Source: Boswellia sacra
Taxonomy: Eukaryota > Streptophyta > Magnoliopsida > Sapindales > Burseraceae
Assembly (NCBI GenBank): GCA_013180625.2
Contig: SNVD02014564.1
Span: 1-64,000, forward strand
Length of the DNA stretch: 64,000 nt
Direction of reading: 5' to 3'
A program made the position numbers and the translations under genes. Below, in pieces: positions 1 through 9,105 of the stretch. Position 1 is the first letter of the stretch. Each line of letters opens with the position of its first letter. A model generated the notes under the pieces. The model did not search any database, was not told the DNA's origin, and worked only from the letters and a program-made list of their open reading frames with translations.

Positions 1-72
1 ACTTAGCAACTTTCGAGTCAAGTTGCCTAAGTGCCGTACGAGCGTGCTGCGCAAACCTCTAAGCTCGTGACA
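1..72 (+). repeat. End of 5' LTR of element A
   Basis: Positions 1-72 match the last ~73 bases of the 3' LTR (about 13256-13328) with a few substitutions and end in CA. The primer binding site follows directly. The rest of this LTR is upstream of the window. Confidence 0.9.
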
Positions 73-74
73 GT

Positions 75-86
75 TGGTATCAAAGC
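75..86 (+). other. Primer binding site of element A
   Basis: The sequence tggtatcaaagc, two bases after the LTR end, resembles the usual initiator-tRNA-Met primer site tggtatcagagc of plant LTR elements, with one difference. Confidence 0.8.
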
Positions 87-105
87 ACAGTTCGAGCACA
101 AGAGC

Positions 106-1302
106 ATGGCATCTGACCTTGAAATGACCATGGTGGAGCAAGTTCGTGGACGAGAGGAGCAACCTCAACCACGCCAACAAGAAAAACGAGGTAAGTCCAA
201 AGCTTCACCCTCAGAGTGTTTAGAGCCTCGTGTTGCTAGCTTAGAGCAAGCTATCTCGGGGATGGACAATGCAATTGAAGGCCTCTCCGACCGTCTCAAA
301 GGCCTAGAGATAGATTATGGAGAGATTACCCAAGCAACAAAGTCCAACATCCTTGAGTTCAGCAATGCCTATGAAAAAGAGCTACACAACCTTACACGAG
401 AGCTCATTGGCTTGCGGACCTTTGTGGAGAATGAGTTGCGAGCAATTTGTGCGGATGTGGAGGAATCTCGCACGGAATGGGAGAAGCATCAATGTGATCG
501 TGCTAACCCGTCTTACACAAGTGGGCTAAGCACCATGCACGTGCCCACTCCCGCCACATACAATGGCATTCGCAATGCCACGGAAGTTGAAAACTTCCTA
601 TTTGGCTTGGAGCAATACTTTGAAGCCAAACGTGTCAAGGATGATGCTTCGAGGATCAGCATTGCACCCACATTCCTACGAGATGCAGCCCAATTGTGGT
701 GGCGTCGTAAGCATGGCGACGCAGGCAGAGGCATCTTATCCCTTCGTACATGGGAGGATTTCAAGAGAGAACTTTGGAAGCACTTCTCTCCTAGTAATGC
801 CGAGAAGGAGGCAAGGGGTCGCCTCCACTGATTGAAGCAAAGCGGCACGATTCGGGAGTATATCAAGGAATTTACCACCATTATTCTTGAGATCGAGGAC
901 ATGTCCGAGAAAGATTCTCTCTTTTACTTCCTCGACGGACTCAAGAATTGGGCAAGGGTTGAGCTTGAAAGGCGCGGCGTGCAAAATCTTGATGATGCCA
1001 TAGCCGTGGTCGAATCCCTCATCGACTACACATCCCAATCCAAGAAGAGGAAGACTAACCAAGAAAAAGGTGAGGGAGAGCGGAACACCAAGAAGGACAA
1101 TACTCGAAGGGAAGGTGGTGCATGTAAACCATCCGGGGGAGACAAGCGAGACACACCTAACAAAGGTAAGTCCGATGCCCCTAAGCCTAAAAGTCCTTGC
1201 TTCATTTGTGATGGTCCTCATTGGGTGCGTGATTGCCCAAAGAGGAAGGCCCTCAATGCCTTAGCCGCTCAACATGAGAGCGTGCAAAATGAGGAGCCTT
1301 AA
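106..1302 (+). pseudogene. gag of element A, one in-frame stop
   Basis: The first ATG in frame is at 106 (protein start MASDLEM). The frame holds a capsid-type gag region (around 541-960, with a WWRR block after the retrotrans-gag pattern). A basic linker and a CCHC-like zinc knuckle CFICDGPHWVRDC near 1198-1236 follow. The knuckle has spacing C-X2-C-X3-H-X4-C, one residue shorter before the His than normal. A TGA at 829-831 interrupts an otherwise continuous frame, so the product would be truncated. The frame ends at TAA 1300-1302, and pol resumes six bases later in the same frame. Confidence 0.85.
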
Positions 1303-1308
1303 GCGGAG

Positions 1309-2875
1309 ATGGGTTCTCTCCGTACCATTGGCGCACTTGAAAGACCCACCCATGTTCAAAAGGGTCTAATGTATGTGAGCGCCACAATCAACGGCAAGGA
1401 TGTACGTGCGATGCTTGATACGGGAGCCACGCACAACTTCATCTCTATGGAAGAGGCCACATGGCTAAGCCTCAAATATACCAATGGAAGAGGCATCATC
1501 AAGGCGGTAAACTCACCCACCAAGGCAACGACGGTACAACTTGGCACATGGAGCGGTAAGCTTGATTTTTCCATCGTCCCCATGGACGACTTTCAAGTAG
1601 TGCTAGGCATGGAGTTCTTCGACCAAGTCTATGCTTTTCCCATACCAGCCTCTAACTCCCTTAGTATCCTCGACGGGAGTCAAGCATGCATGGTTACGGT
1701 GGAACGTGTAGTAAAGGTTGAGAACAAGATGCTATCTGCGCTATATTTCAAACGGGGAATGAAGATGGATCCAAGTTTCCTTACCACCATTCGAGATATA
1801 AATGATGGTGAGGATGTTGCCATTACCGAAGACCCAATGCCAAGGCAAGTTCAAGCCATCCTTGAGAATTATAAGGATGTGATGCCTCAAGAGCTTCCAA
1901 AGAAGCTGCCTCCACGACGGGAAGTGGATCACCAAATCGAGTTGGAGCTCGGTACCAAGTCTCTAGCCATGACGCCCTACAGCATGGCGCCACCTGAATG
2001 TGCAGAGTTGAAGAAACAACTCCAAGACTCGCTCGAGTATAAAGCGGGTAAAGCAAATGTTGTGGCCGACGCCTTAAGTCACAAGGCGAAACTTGCCACT
2101 TTGAGTGCAAGTCATCCACAAAGTGTGCTCATTGACCGCATCAAACAAGGCCTAGAGCACGATCCCATAGTCAAGAATCTCTTAAAATTGGCAAGTGAGG
2201 GGAAGACGCGACGTTTTTGGCATGATGAAGGCCTCCTCCTCACAACGGGTAATCGCCTCTTCGTACCAAGATATGGGAACTTGCGGAAGGAGATCATCAA
2301 GGAGTGCCACGATTCCAAGTGGGCTGGTCACCTAGGTATGGCACGAACCCTTGCACTCGTGCAAGATTCCTATTATTGGCCTCAAATCGGAAAGACGTGG
2401 AGGGTTATGTAAGGACTTGTCTTGTGTGCCAACAAGACAAGGCTGAGCACCAACGTCCAGCGGGGTTGCTTGAACCCCTACCTATTGCAGAAAAGCCATG
2501 GCAAAGCGTCTCGAAGGACTTCATCGTAGCCTTGCCAAAATCTGAAGGGTATGGAAGTATAATGGTGGTAGTTGATCGGTTTAGCAAATATGCCACCTTC
2601 ATACCCGTCTCTACGGATTGTACCGCAGACGAAGCCGCTCGAGCATTCCTCAAGCACATAGTGAATTTATGGGGTGTTCCATAAAATATCATAAGTGATC
2701 GTGACCCTCACTTCACAGGATATTTTTGGGGAGAGCTCTTCAAAATGGTGGGGACCGACTTGAGCTTTTCAACAAGCTTTCATCCCCAAATCGATGGGCA
2801 AACCGAGCGCATCAATGCCTTGCTTGAGCTATACTTGAGGCATTATGTGAGCGCTCATCAACATGATTGGGCAAA
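1309..2875 (+). pseudogene. pol of element A, left part (protease, deleted RT, integrase core)
   Basis: An aspartic protease with the active-site motif LDTGATHNF lies near 1410-1440. It is followed by the start of the RT region (about 1830-2025). At about 2030 the frame jumps without a break from the pre-RT linker to the end of RNase H (GKANVVADALS), so the RT catalytic core and nearly all RNase H are missing. The integrase zinc-binding region follows. A frameshift near 2390-2410 and a stop at 2682-2684 interrupt it. The integrase core continues (SDRDPHF, FHPQIDGQTER) until element B cuts it at 2875. The remainder resumes at 12079. Confidence 0.88.
2871..2875. other. Target-site duplication of element B, left copy
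   Basis: gcaaa immediately before the left LTR is repeated exactly immediately after the right LTR (12074-12078). A 5-bp duplication is typical for LTR elements and proves that B inserted into A. Confidence 0.93.
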
Positions 2876-4339
2876 TGATGCGTTCGAAACTAGCAAGTAT
2901 ACTAGTCGCACAAGTAATAAAGTGATAAGTAAGATATCGTTCCCACGAGGATTGATTCTAATTGAATTTGTTATTTCCAGCAACAATAAACTAAACAGGG
3001 GGGGATTTGTGTTGAATGCTTTACTAAATGAAATAAGAATGCAAGTAAAGAATAACAAAACAGAAAGTAAATTTGAATGAAAAATCAATGGGAGACAGCT
3101 GGTTAAGGGATCCTTCTCTACCACAAGATATGGATTTGCGAATTAATTGTAGAATTGTCATCTAAGTACAGCATTGAAGTTATCAACCGTAGATAATAAC
3201 AAGCTCTATTACCCCAATCTTTCCTTACTTTGTTGTTAAATAAAACAAGCTCTTTATTTAATCTCTATCCATTAAACAACCTAGAACAAGCTCTCTGAGT
3301 TTAATGCAATGGAAGCATTACGATGAGAAAGATAGGTTGATCTAAGCAATAATCACACAAGTTCGGATTATTTAACCTAGGTTGTATTTTCCAATTGCAA
3401 TCTCTGATCACAATTTGCTACTAATGATTGGAAATTCATGACAATTACGTTATCACGGAATCCCCCCCCCCCCCCCCCAAGCCCCACCCCCCCCCCCCAC
3501 CCCCAATATTCTAGTGTTCTAGCAGTAAATCACACACCAGAATTATATTCAGTTGGCCATTCCAAATACAATCAGCAAGCAATCATAAGCATTAGATATG
3601 GGAAAATACAAGCAACTTCAATTAGGAATTGGATAACAACTTCTTGCACAATCAACTCACAAAAACCATATCAGGGGCTTTGAAATCACCCTCAACCAAT
3701 TCAGATTCAGTTACACATGTTTAAGAACGTGGTAATACAATACAACATGGAGACATTCCAGAAAATGAAAGGGAAGGGAAAAACTTAGCAAATTTGATGT
3801 AATTCTCTTTGGATTGTAGTTCTTCCTCTTTCAAAGCTTCCTTTCTCCTTCAAGAACTCCAGGAGATGAAAGAATTCCAGAGCTGCAGCCTCCCACACGT
3901 TCTCCCCCTTCAAGTTATGAAAATAAAACCCTAAAATGTGTTTAAATACTCTGCTACAGTGACTTGCTACAGTGCCCCGTATTATACATGCTACAGCGAC
4001 TTGTGGAATTATATTTCTATACATCTCACACTGTTTTGATTACAACTTTTGGTACACTGAATGGATTATAAACCGCAAATTTCTCCAGAAAATAGACTTC
4101 GAGAGCTTTCCAACGGTATATAACATGTCGTCGGGTTCATTGTATATCAATCCAATTAAATCCGAGAAGATCACTGACTAGCAGAGGTGAAAATGAAGGG
4201 TTTTACTCCATTTTTGTGCAAGTTGCTCCAAAACTCCTACAAACATCAAAACCACACAAAAACATAAAAATACCAAGGAATATAGCAAAGAAACATGGAC
4301 GACTTGATATAAAAGTAATACATAAATAGACACCTATCA
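2876..4339 (-). repeat. 3' LTR of element B (left copy)
   Basis: This 1464-bp direct repeat of 10664-12073 starts TGATGCG and ends CCTATCA on the plus strand. It holds a C-rich stretch (about 3464-3507) that is absent from the other copy. Short ORFs inside it recur in the other LTR and look like chance frames. Confidence 0.93.
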
Positions 4340-4355
4340 AATTCCCCCACACTTA
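4340..4355 (-). other. Polypurine tract of element B
   Basis: On the minus strand this reads taagtgtgggggaatt directly before the 3' LTR, the position and composition expected of the plus-strand primer. Confidence 0.8.
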
Positions 4356-6300
4356 GACTTTGTTAGTCCTCGAGCAACTAAAATGATACGAAACAAAACT
4401 AAACCGAAACAGAATCAGAGAAAAATTAAAACACACCAATGCTTCAACTTGCAAATAGGCCTCAAAGATTGTACTTAATTATAACCCAAGGGAAACTTCA
4501 AAATAATGCACTTGATCAAGAATTTCATCTCAAAGATTAGTTTCGCTTCACTTCAATTCCTCAAGTGTGTGTGTGTAGAGCCATTCTCACCTATTCACTT
4601 GTAACCCGGATGAGTTTATGCATAAAAATGAATCATATTTAATATTGAAGATGTGTGTATAAATGAACTCCATAGGCCTGCTTTTCAAGACACACTCCAC
4701 TAATGTAGACATGCACAACACCAAGGATCAAGTAGGACTTTATTAAGCTTGTAACGTTTGGCTTGGGTGAAGGTATGATAAAGGATAATAATTTGGCTCA
4801 AATCACCCACAAACACATAAATCATTCAAGACTATGTAGAGCTCAACCCTATAACATAATTTTATTTCAATTCACCAGGTTACTCCCCCAAACTTATTTA
4901 GAACACTCAATCCTTTTTTTTTGTTTTGCAGAAAACAAAAGAAAACTATACCCCCACACTTTGTTGTTTCATTCTTTTTAAGAACACTTAAGGGTATAAA
5001 TCTCTTATTCTTCTTCTTTTGTTCTCTTGTTTTTTTTTCTTTTTTTCTTTTTTTTTTATATTTCACTTCCCCTCCCCCACACTTAAACAACACATTGTCC
5101 TCAATGTGTAAGTACGTGGACGATAAGTACAGATTGGCTTTTTTTTTCTTCTTTTTTTTCAAACACAACAGAACTCACTTGCATTGCTCATGACACATCC
5201 AAACCTCCTCTAACTTCCCAAAACCAGAACATAGCTCAGAATTTAATTGTGAATGATCTACATGCTCATAGGTAAGGGATAAACTGTTTGGAACAAATTC
5301 ATTTGAGGTTAGGAAATCTTTTAGTGAGTTAACAAAGAAAAAGGCTTACAGAGGCTCAAAGGGTAACTAGGGATCAATTTCAGTCAAGGTTGGCTATTAA
5401 GGCTCAAACGGTCCAAAGATGGCTAAATCATTTCCCCAATGTTGCACAGCCTAGGATTTCGCCTTGAGTGACCATCAAACAAGTTCTAGAATTCATTGAA
5501 ATCTGAAGAAACATTTAAATTACATAAACTTTCTCTAAGTGAACAAATAAATCAGTGATAATAGCTCAGTGCTCAATGTTGCGCAAGGAATCAAAAGCAA
5601 AGCGAAAACCAATAAACATTTTAAGCACACAGATCCATGATCATTTATCATTTTTCAAGAGTTATTCTTAATTCAATCATTATCTTATCATCGACCCACA
5701 AAATGCAAGAAAAGAGGTACGTGGCGTTGTTACACCTAAGTCAAGATTGTATATTTCTACAATCCTTAGGACCAGTAGCCCGCAGACTTAAGGTTTCCAG
5801 CCTATATACCTTTATTATGAAAGAACAAAACAAGAAACAATACACTTCAAACAACATGAAATAAACAAACTACAGATTTATTGAGAGAGAATGCGTTTCA
5901 AGAGTTAAGAAAACCCCATATTCTGCCATTCTCAGGTTTTTCCACAATGTTTTTTTTTTCGAATCGAAACTGATTAAGACAAAAACACACAACAACTCGA
6001 AATTACATAAAACTAAACTTACTCAGAAAATAATAAAGTCCAACAAATCAGCAAACACAAACAAGTCAGTTGGAATGGGTCTAAAAAGTTTAGAAGTTAG
6101 CCTCCTTATTCAGCCATTATGGATTAAAGAAATCCAGAATGCGTTTCAAGAGAACTTGAACTTTTTAAGCCACCACTCTAAAAGCCAAGATTAGAAAAAT
6201 ATTACCTGGGGTGAGAGAAACAACCTGAAAAAAAAACTCAACTCAAATAAACACAATAAAGAGAAAGCAAACGAAAATGAAGCAAACCAGCAGATATGGA
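4356..6300 (-). other. Non-coding 3' region of element B with repeated purine-tract motifs
   Basis: About 1.9 kb between the LOG stop codon and the polypurine tract has no convincing coding frame. Three more copies of a motif close to the polypurine tract (minus-strand consensus AAGTGTGGGGG or AAGTTTGGGGG) lie near 4882-4896, 4951-4962 and 5073-5085. Long T-rich tracts occur at 4914-5060 and 5139-5160. ORFs called here are low-complexity lysine or phenylalanine runs. Confidence 0.6.
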
Positions 6301-6951
6301 TTACAGATGGAGTGTTAAATCCAGTTTACGCCTCTTATTGCCTGCTCCAAACCAATCTATCCGAGCTATTGCTGGATCAGGCGAATAGACGAATGCTTGT
6401 AATTTGTCAATTAACTCCCCTGCAGTTGAAGCTGTAACCAGGATTTGCATCGCCGACTGTGAGATGAAGTTTTTTTCTACTGCTTGATCAAGAAAAGACA
6501 ACAAACCATCAAAAAAATTATTGACATTTAACAAACCAATGGGTTTCCGAGGGATGTTTAGCTGTGCCCAAGAGGTGATTTGAAATATCTCCTCTAATGT
6601 ACCGTAACCACCGGGCAAAGCTATAAATGCATCAGATTTAATGACCATATGTTCAATACGCTCATGCATACTAGAAAGCTGTAACTCTTCCCCCATGGTG
6701 TTGCCTACGATATCTCGTACAGCTAATGGTTTAGGGATAATGCCGAGAACTTTGCTCCCTCCCAGGGATGCAGCTGTCGACACACATCCCATTAACCCAG
6801 GACTACCCCCTCCATAAATCAAATGAATACCCCTCGCAGCTAATGTCCTACCAAGATCAAGAGCTGCTGTTGTAAACTCTCCATCTTTACCAAATTGCGA
6901 TCCACAAAATACGCATATATTTTGGAATCGCCGAATTGGTGTTTTCTCCAT
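6301..6951 (-). CDS. LOG: LOG-type cytokinin riboside 5'-monophosphate phosphoribohydrolase, retroelement cargo
   Basis: This is a 216-residue intact ORF, close to the usual length of plant LOG proteins. Family knowledge: LOG enzymes release active cytokinin bases from the nucleotide monophosphates in one step, in cytosol and nucleus. Seen here: the Rossmann-like start ICVFCGS (12-18), YGGGSPGLMG (46-55; plant LOGs usually read GGGSVGLMG), MHER with Arg98, and the signature PGGYGTLEE (113-121) with its Glu residues. The later block TSWAQL..PIGLLNV is also present, and the C-terminal tail is basic (KRRK). All signature residues are kept, so activity is plausible. Plant chromosomal LOG genes are split by several introns. 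This copy has none and sits where pol should be in element B, so I infer capture of a spliced transcript. The start is the first ATG, just before the conserved core. Confidence 0.93.
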   Translation of the reverse strand: MEKTPIRRFQNICVFCGSQFGKDGEFTTAALDLGRTLAARGIHLIYGGGSPGLMGCVSTAASLGGSKVLGIIPKPLAVRDIVGNTMGEELQLSSMHERIEHMVIKSDAFIALPGGYGTLEEIFQITSWAQLNIPRKPIGLLNVNNFFDGLLSFLDQAVEKNFISQSAMQILVTASTAGELIDKLQAFVYSPDPAIARIDWFGAGNKRRKLDLTLHL

Positions 6952-7102
6952 TTTACAAGTGCTCTAAACTTGTGTAAGACAATGATGCACGTTAGGTATT
7001 ATGCGATTCAAGTGCAAGACAGGTTATAAAATGACATTTGAAAATATGCAGAATGGATATATACACACGTAAAACTCTCAAATTTGACACATGGGGACAT
7101 AA
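6952..7102 (-). other. Leader between the repeat array and the LOG start codon
   Basis: 150 bp of AT-rich sequence directly upstream of the LOG ATG on the minus strand. This is the space for a 5' UTR. I see no coding frame or clear TATA box. Confidence 0.4.
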
Positions 7103-7355
7103 TTTCGGTGGGGGTTGCTCGATGCAGATTTATAGCCCCGAGATTTGAAAAAATAGATATGCTTTCGGTGGGGTTTGACAAAATCTCCACACTTGTCGCC
7201 CACGTGTGCATGAAAAATGGAGATAAACTTTCGGTGGGGTTTGAAAAAAAACCGCCACACTTGTCTCTCACGTGAAGCATGAAAAGTAAAGATATACTTT
7301 CGGCGGAGGTTGACAAAACCTCCACACTTGTCTTCCACGTGTGCTTATATCATGG
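7103..7355 (-). promoter_or_regulatory. Four tandem 58-69 bp repeats with CACGTG boxes upstream of LOG
   Basis: Units start at 7103, 7163, 7229 and 7298, each with TTTCGGTGGGG or a close variant. Units 2-4 each carry a perfect palindromic CACGTG (7201-7206, 7269-7274, 7336-7341), the core of G-box/ABRE elements bound by plant bZIP and bHLH factors. Each of these units also has a C-C-A-C-A-C-T-T-G-T block that resembles the element's polypurine tract in reverse. The first unit is degenerate and lacks the box. The array ends 150 bp before the LOG start, so a promoter or enhancer role is plausible but unproven. Confidence 0.65.
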
Positions 7356-7570
7356 GGTAGTCATCTGGTTTGTCAAAAAGAAAACTTGAAATTAAAACAA
7401 ACAAAATCAACAAACAACAACAACAAAAAAAACAACATTGATAATCAGATCAAACGAAACAAGAAAGAAAAAAATTCGACAACAACAACACACATTCAAA
7501 TATACAAGTAGTTGTGATTGTGGCTCACATCTTCCTCTGGTTTTACGTCCAGTAACGGCTGAAACGCCTT
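7356..7570. other. Low-complexity spacer in element B
   Basis: A-rich sequence with CAA and ACAACA runs between the repeat array and the unidentified ORF. A minus-strand frame continues past the ORF's stop for about 45 residues in another phase (up to about 7480). I could not tell whether it was ever coding. Confidence 0.35.
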
Positions 7571-8125
7571 CTATGAGTCGGGGATTTGCTTCCCATCCAG
7601 TTTTCTTATAAACTGGCAAACAGGGTCGTTTTTAGTCAGATTCCCTAGACTATAACACTGCAATTCATCACGAAATTGTGTCCATAGATTAAGCAATTCA
7701 CGCTGAACAAGTCCACAAGAATGTGACTCGAGAGTTAACAAAACATTATCCAGCGACTCATTACTCAAACCATTCTTAATAAATGAAAGTTTATCTTCTC
7801 TATTCCTGGACGCAAAACCTAATGAACGACAAGTCTGGTTACAATTCCATCTAGCACATTTATAACATACTTGTAACCTTTTCGCTCTTCGCCTCTTGGC
7901 GTAGTAGCTCTTTCCTAGACCAGGCATGTATTTTGCGAGATTAATGTCCGGCTCACCGGACAATCTCACCTTGGCTTCGATAAGCCATCGGATATCAGCA
8001 GGCACATTTAGGAGCATCAACACCCAAAGTCTAGTCATCCGTACTTTATAAATTTTAAACACAGCATTTTGAGGAAGTGAAGGGAAATATTTACGAAGGT
8101 TCGACAGAAAGATATCGGCATCCAT
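7571..8125 (-). CDS. Unidentified ORF in element B cargo region, 184 residues
   Basis: I do not recognise this protein. It starts at the first true ATG (MDADIFLSNL); the open frame continues upstream to about 8395 without an ATG, and that extension is hydrophobic and probably non-coding. Visible: a basic segment YYAKRRRAKR followed by a cysteine cluster CYKCARWNCNQTC (C-X2-C-X4-C-X3-C) that could bind zinc, then an amphipathic, leucine-rich C-terminal half. It occupies the space of the deleted pol, upstream of LOG on the same strand, and has no stop over 555 bases. It could be a retroelement accessory ORF or a second captured host fragment. Confidence 0.5.
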   Translation of the reverse strand: MDADIFLSNLRKYFPSLPQNAVFKIYKVRMTRLWVLMLLNVPADIRWLIEAKVRLSGEPDINLAKYMPGLGKSYYAKRRRAKRLQVCYKCARWNCNQTCRSLGFASRNREDKLSFIKNGLSNESLDNVLLTLESHSCGLVQRELLNLWTQFRDELQCYSLGNLTKNDPVCQFIRKLDGKQIPDS

Positions 8126-8152
8126 TGAAGAGGAGAAAAGAAGAGATATTAC

Positions 8153-8247
8153 CGATAATGCAATCGGGTTTGTTTTTCTCCAAGATATGCACGTTTCAAA
8201 CCTTTGGCGAATGACTTCAACTTCCGTTTGGATGTTTCCACAAGCTG
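8153..8247 (-). other. Possible relic exon upstream of the unidentified ORF
   Basis: On the minus strand a T-rich stretch ending TGTGCAG (8254-8248) could be a splice acceptor. GTAATATCT starting at 8152 could be a donor. The 95 bases between them are open in one frame and encode a strongly basic peptide (including KSFAKGLKRAYLGEKQ). This would fit a captured multi-exon gene fragment, but it rests only on motif appearance. Confidence 0.25.
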
Positions 8248-8495
8248 CTGCACAAATGAGCTCAAAGCACAGAGTAATCAAATTAAACAAAAGAAAGGAA
8301 AAGAAAAGAGCAAAAACAAAAGTAAAAGAGATAACAAGTAAAAAAAGTATAAAAACAAATAAGACAGATGGCAAAGAGAGATAAAACCTGATCAATTTGA
8401 TGGCCTATGAAAGGAATCTCCTCGAGACACAAAAATCGATCATTATTACCTCATTTTATTTTTCTTTTCTTCTTTTTTTTTATTTTTCAAAAACA

Positions 8496-8531
8496 TTGGG
8501 TTGCCTCCCAATAAGCGCTTGGTTTAACGTC
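8496..8531 (-). other. Block at the deletion junction of element B
   Basis: This GC-richer block (ttgggttgcctcccaata, then agcgcttggtttaacgtc) lies just where the pol remnant stops and the cargo begins. It is followed by a small inverted repeat (aacgtc, 8 bases, gacgtt). I have the impression that similar blocks occur in other plant non-autonomous LTR elements at the end of truncated coding sequence, but I could not search. Confidence 0.45.
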
Positions 8532-8532
8532 C

Positions 8533-9105
8533 TCAGCCCGACGTTGGTTCCATCATGGGAGGATCCAATTTCTGTTGTGCTTCTCTAATGGGCTTGGATC
8601 CCTCTTCTAACAAGATACGGTCAATGCATATGGATGGGCCTTGGATTTCAACAATTGTCCACTCAATAGCTATTTTGTGATCTGTAAGTATTCGGACGAG
8701 TTTATCTTCTTGTATTTGTGCAAGGCCCATTTCCATTGTAACTCGCAAAGTATCATTCTCACCCAAGAATCCATAATTCAAATGATCTGGAAGTGACTTA
8801 AGCTCCAAGGTATTGGCTTTCATCACAGAAGGAAGAAGTTTTTCATTAGATAAAGGCAATTCAATGTACGAAACATCATACCTATTTGTGGTGATAGCTA
8901 TAGTCTCATCCAAGCTTGTCACAGCTTCCTCCACTTCTTTAGACACTTGTATCAGCTTTCTTGGTTCTTTGAAACTTTCTATCCTTATGTGTTCACTAAT
9001 AGCAACATCCACTCCATTCTTGCGAGTTAACTCAAAACATTGTTGTGGCAAATAATCAATAACGTCAACTGCAAAAACAGAATGTAAGTCATTAGAGTAC
9101 CTCAT
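8533..9105 (-). pseudogene. pol linker before reverse transcriptase, element B
   Basis: 190 residues that match the usual Athila-type stretch between protease and reverse transcriptase (blocks LPDHLNYGFLGEN, ILLEEGSKPIREAQ, KLDPPMME). The frame then stops, exactly where the RT catalytic region should begin. It starts 4 bases before the end of the gag-protease frame (ATGA overlap). The join looks like a one-base loss in a formerly continuous polyprotein rather than designed coupling. Confidence 0.8.

Noticed and set aside
3438..3683. Proline-rich ORF in the left LTR
   Set aside because: It comes from the poly-C tract and is absent from the other LTR copy.
4872..5193. Lysine-rich and phenylalanine-rich ORFs in element B's 3' region
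   Set aside because: They are low-complexity translations of T/C runs in a non-coding part of the element.
7008..7338. Minus-strand ORFs across the G-box repeats with repeated DKCGGF
   Set aside because: They are produced by translating the tandem repeat in different frames. Two frames give similar output, so there is no coding signal.
7103..7355. CRISPR-like array
   Set aside because: The repeats are contiguous diverged units without unique spacers, in a plant genome.
8126..8395. Hydrophobic N-terminal extension of the unidentified ORF as a membrane protein
   Set aside because: It has no ATG (the frame begins at TTG) and is made by T-rich non-coding sequence.
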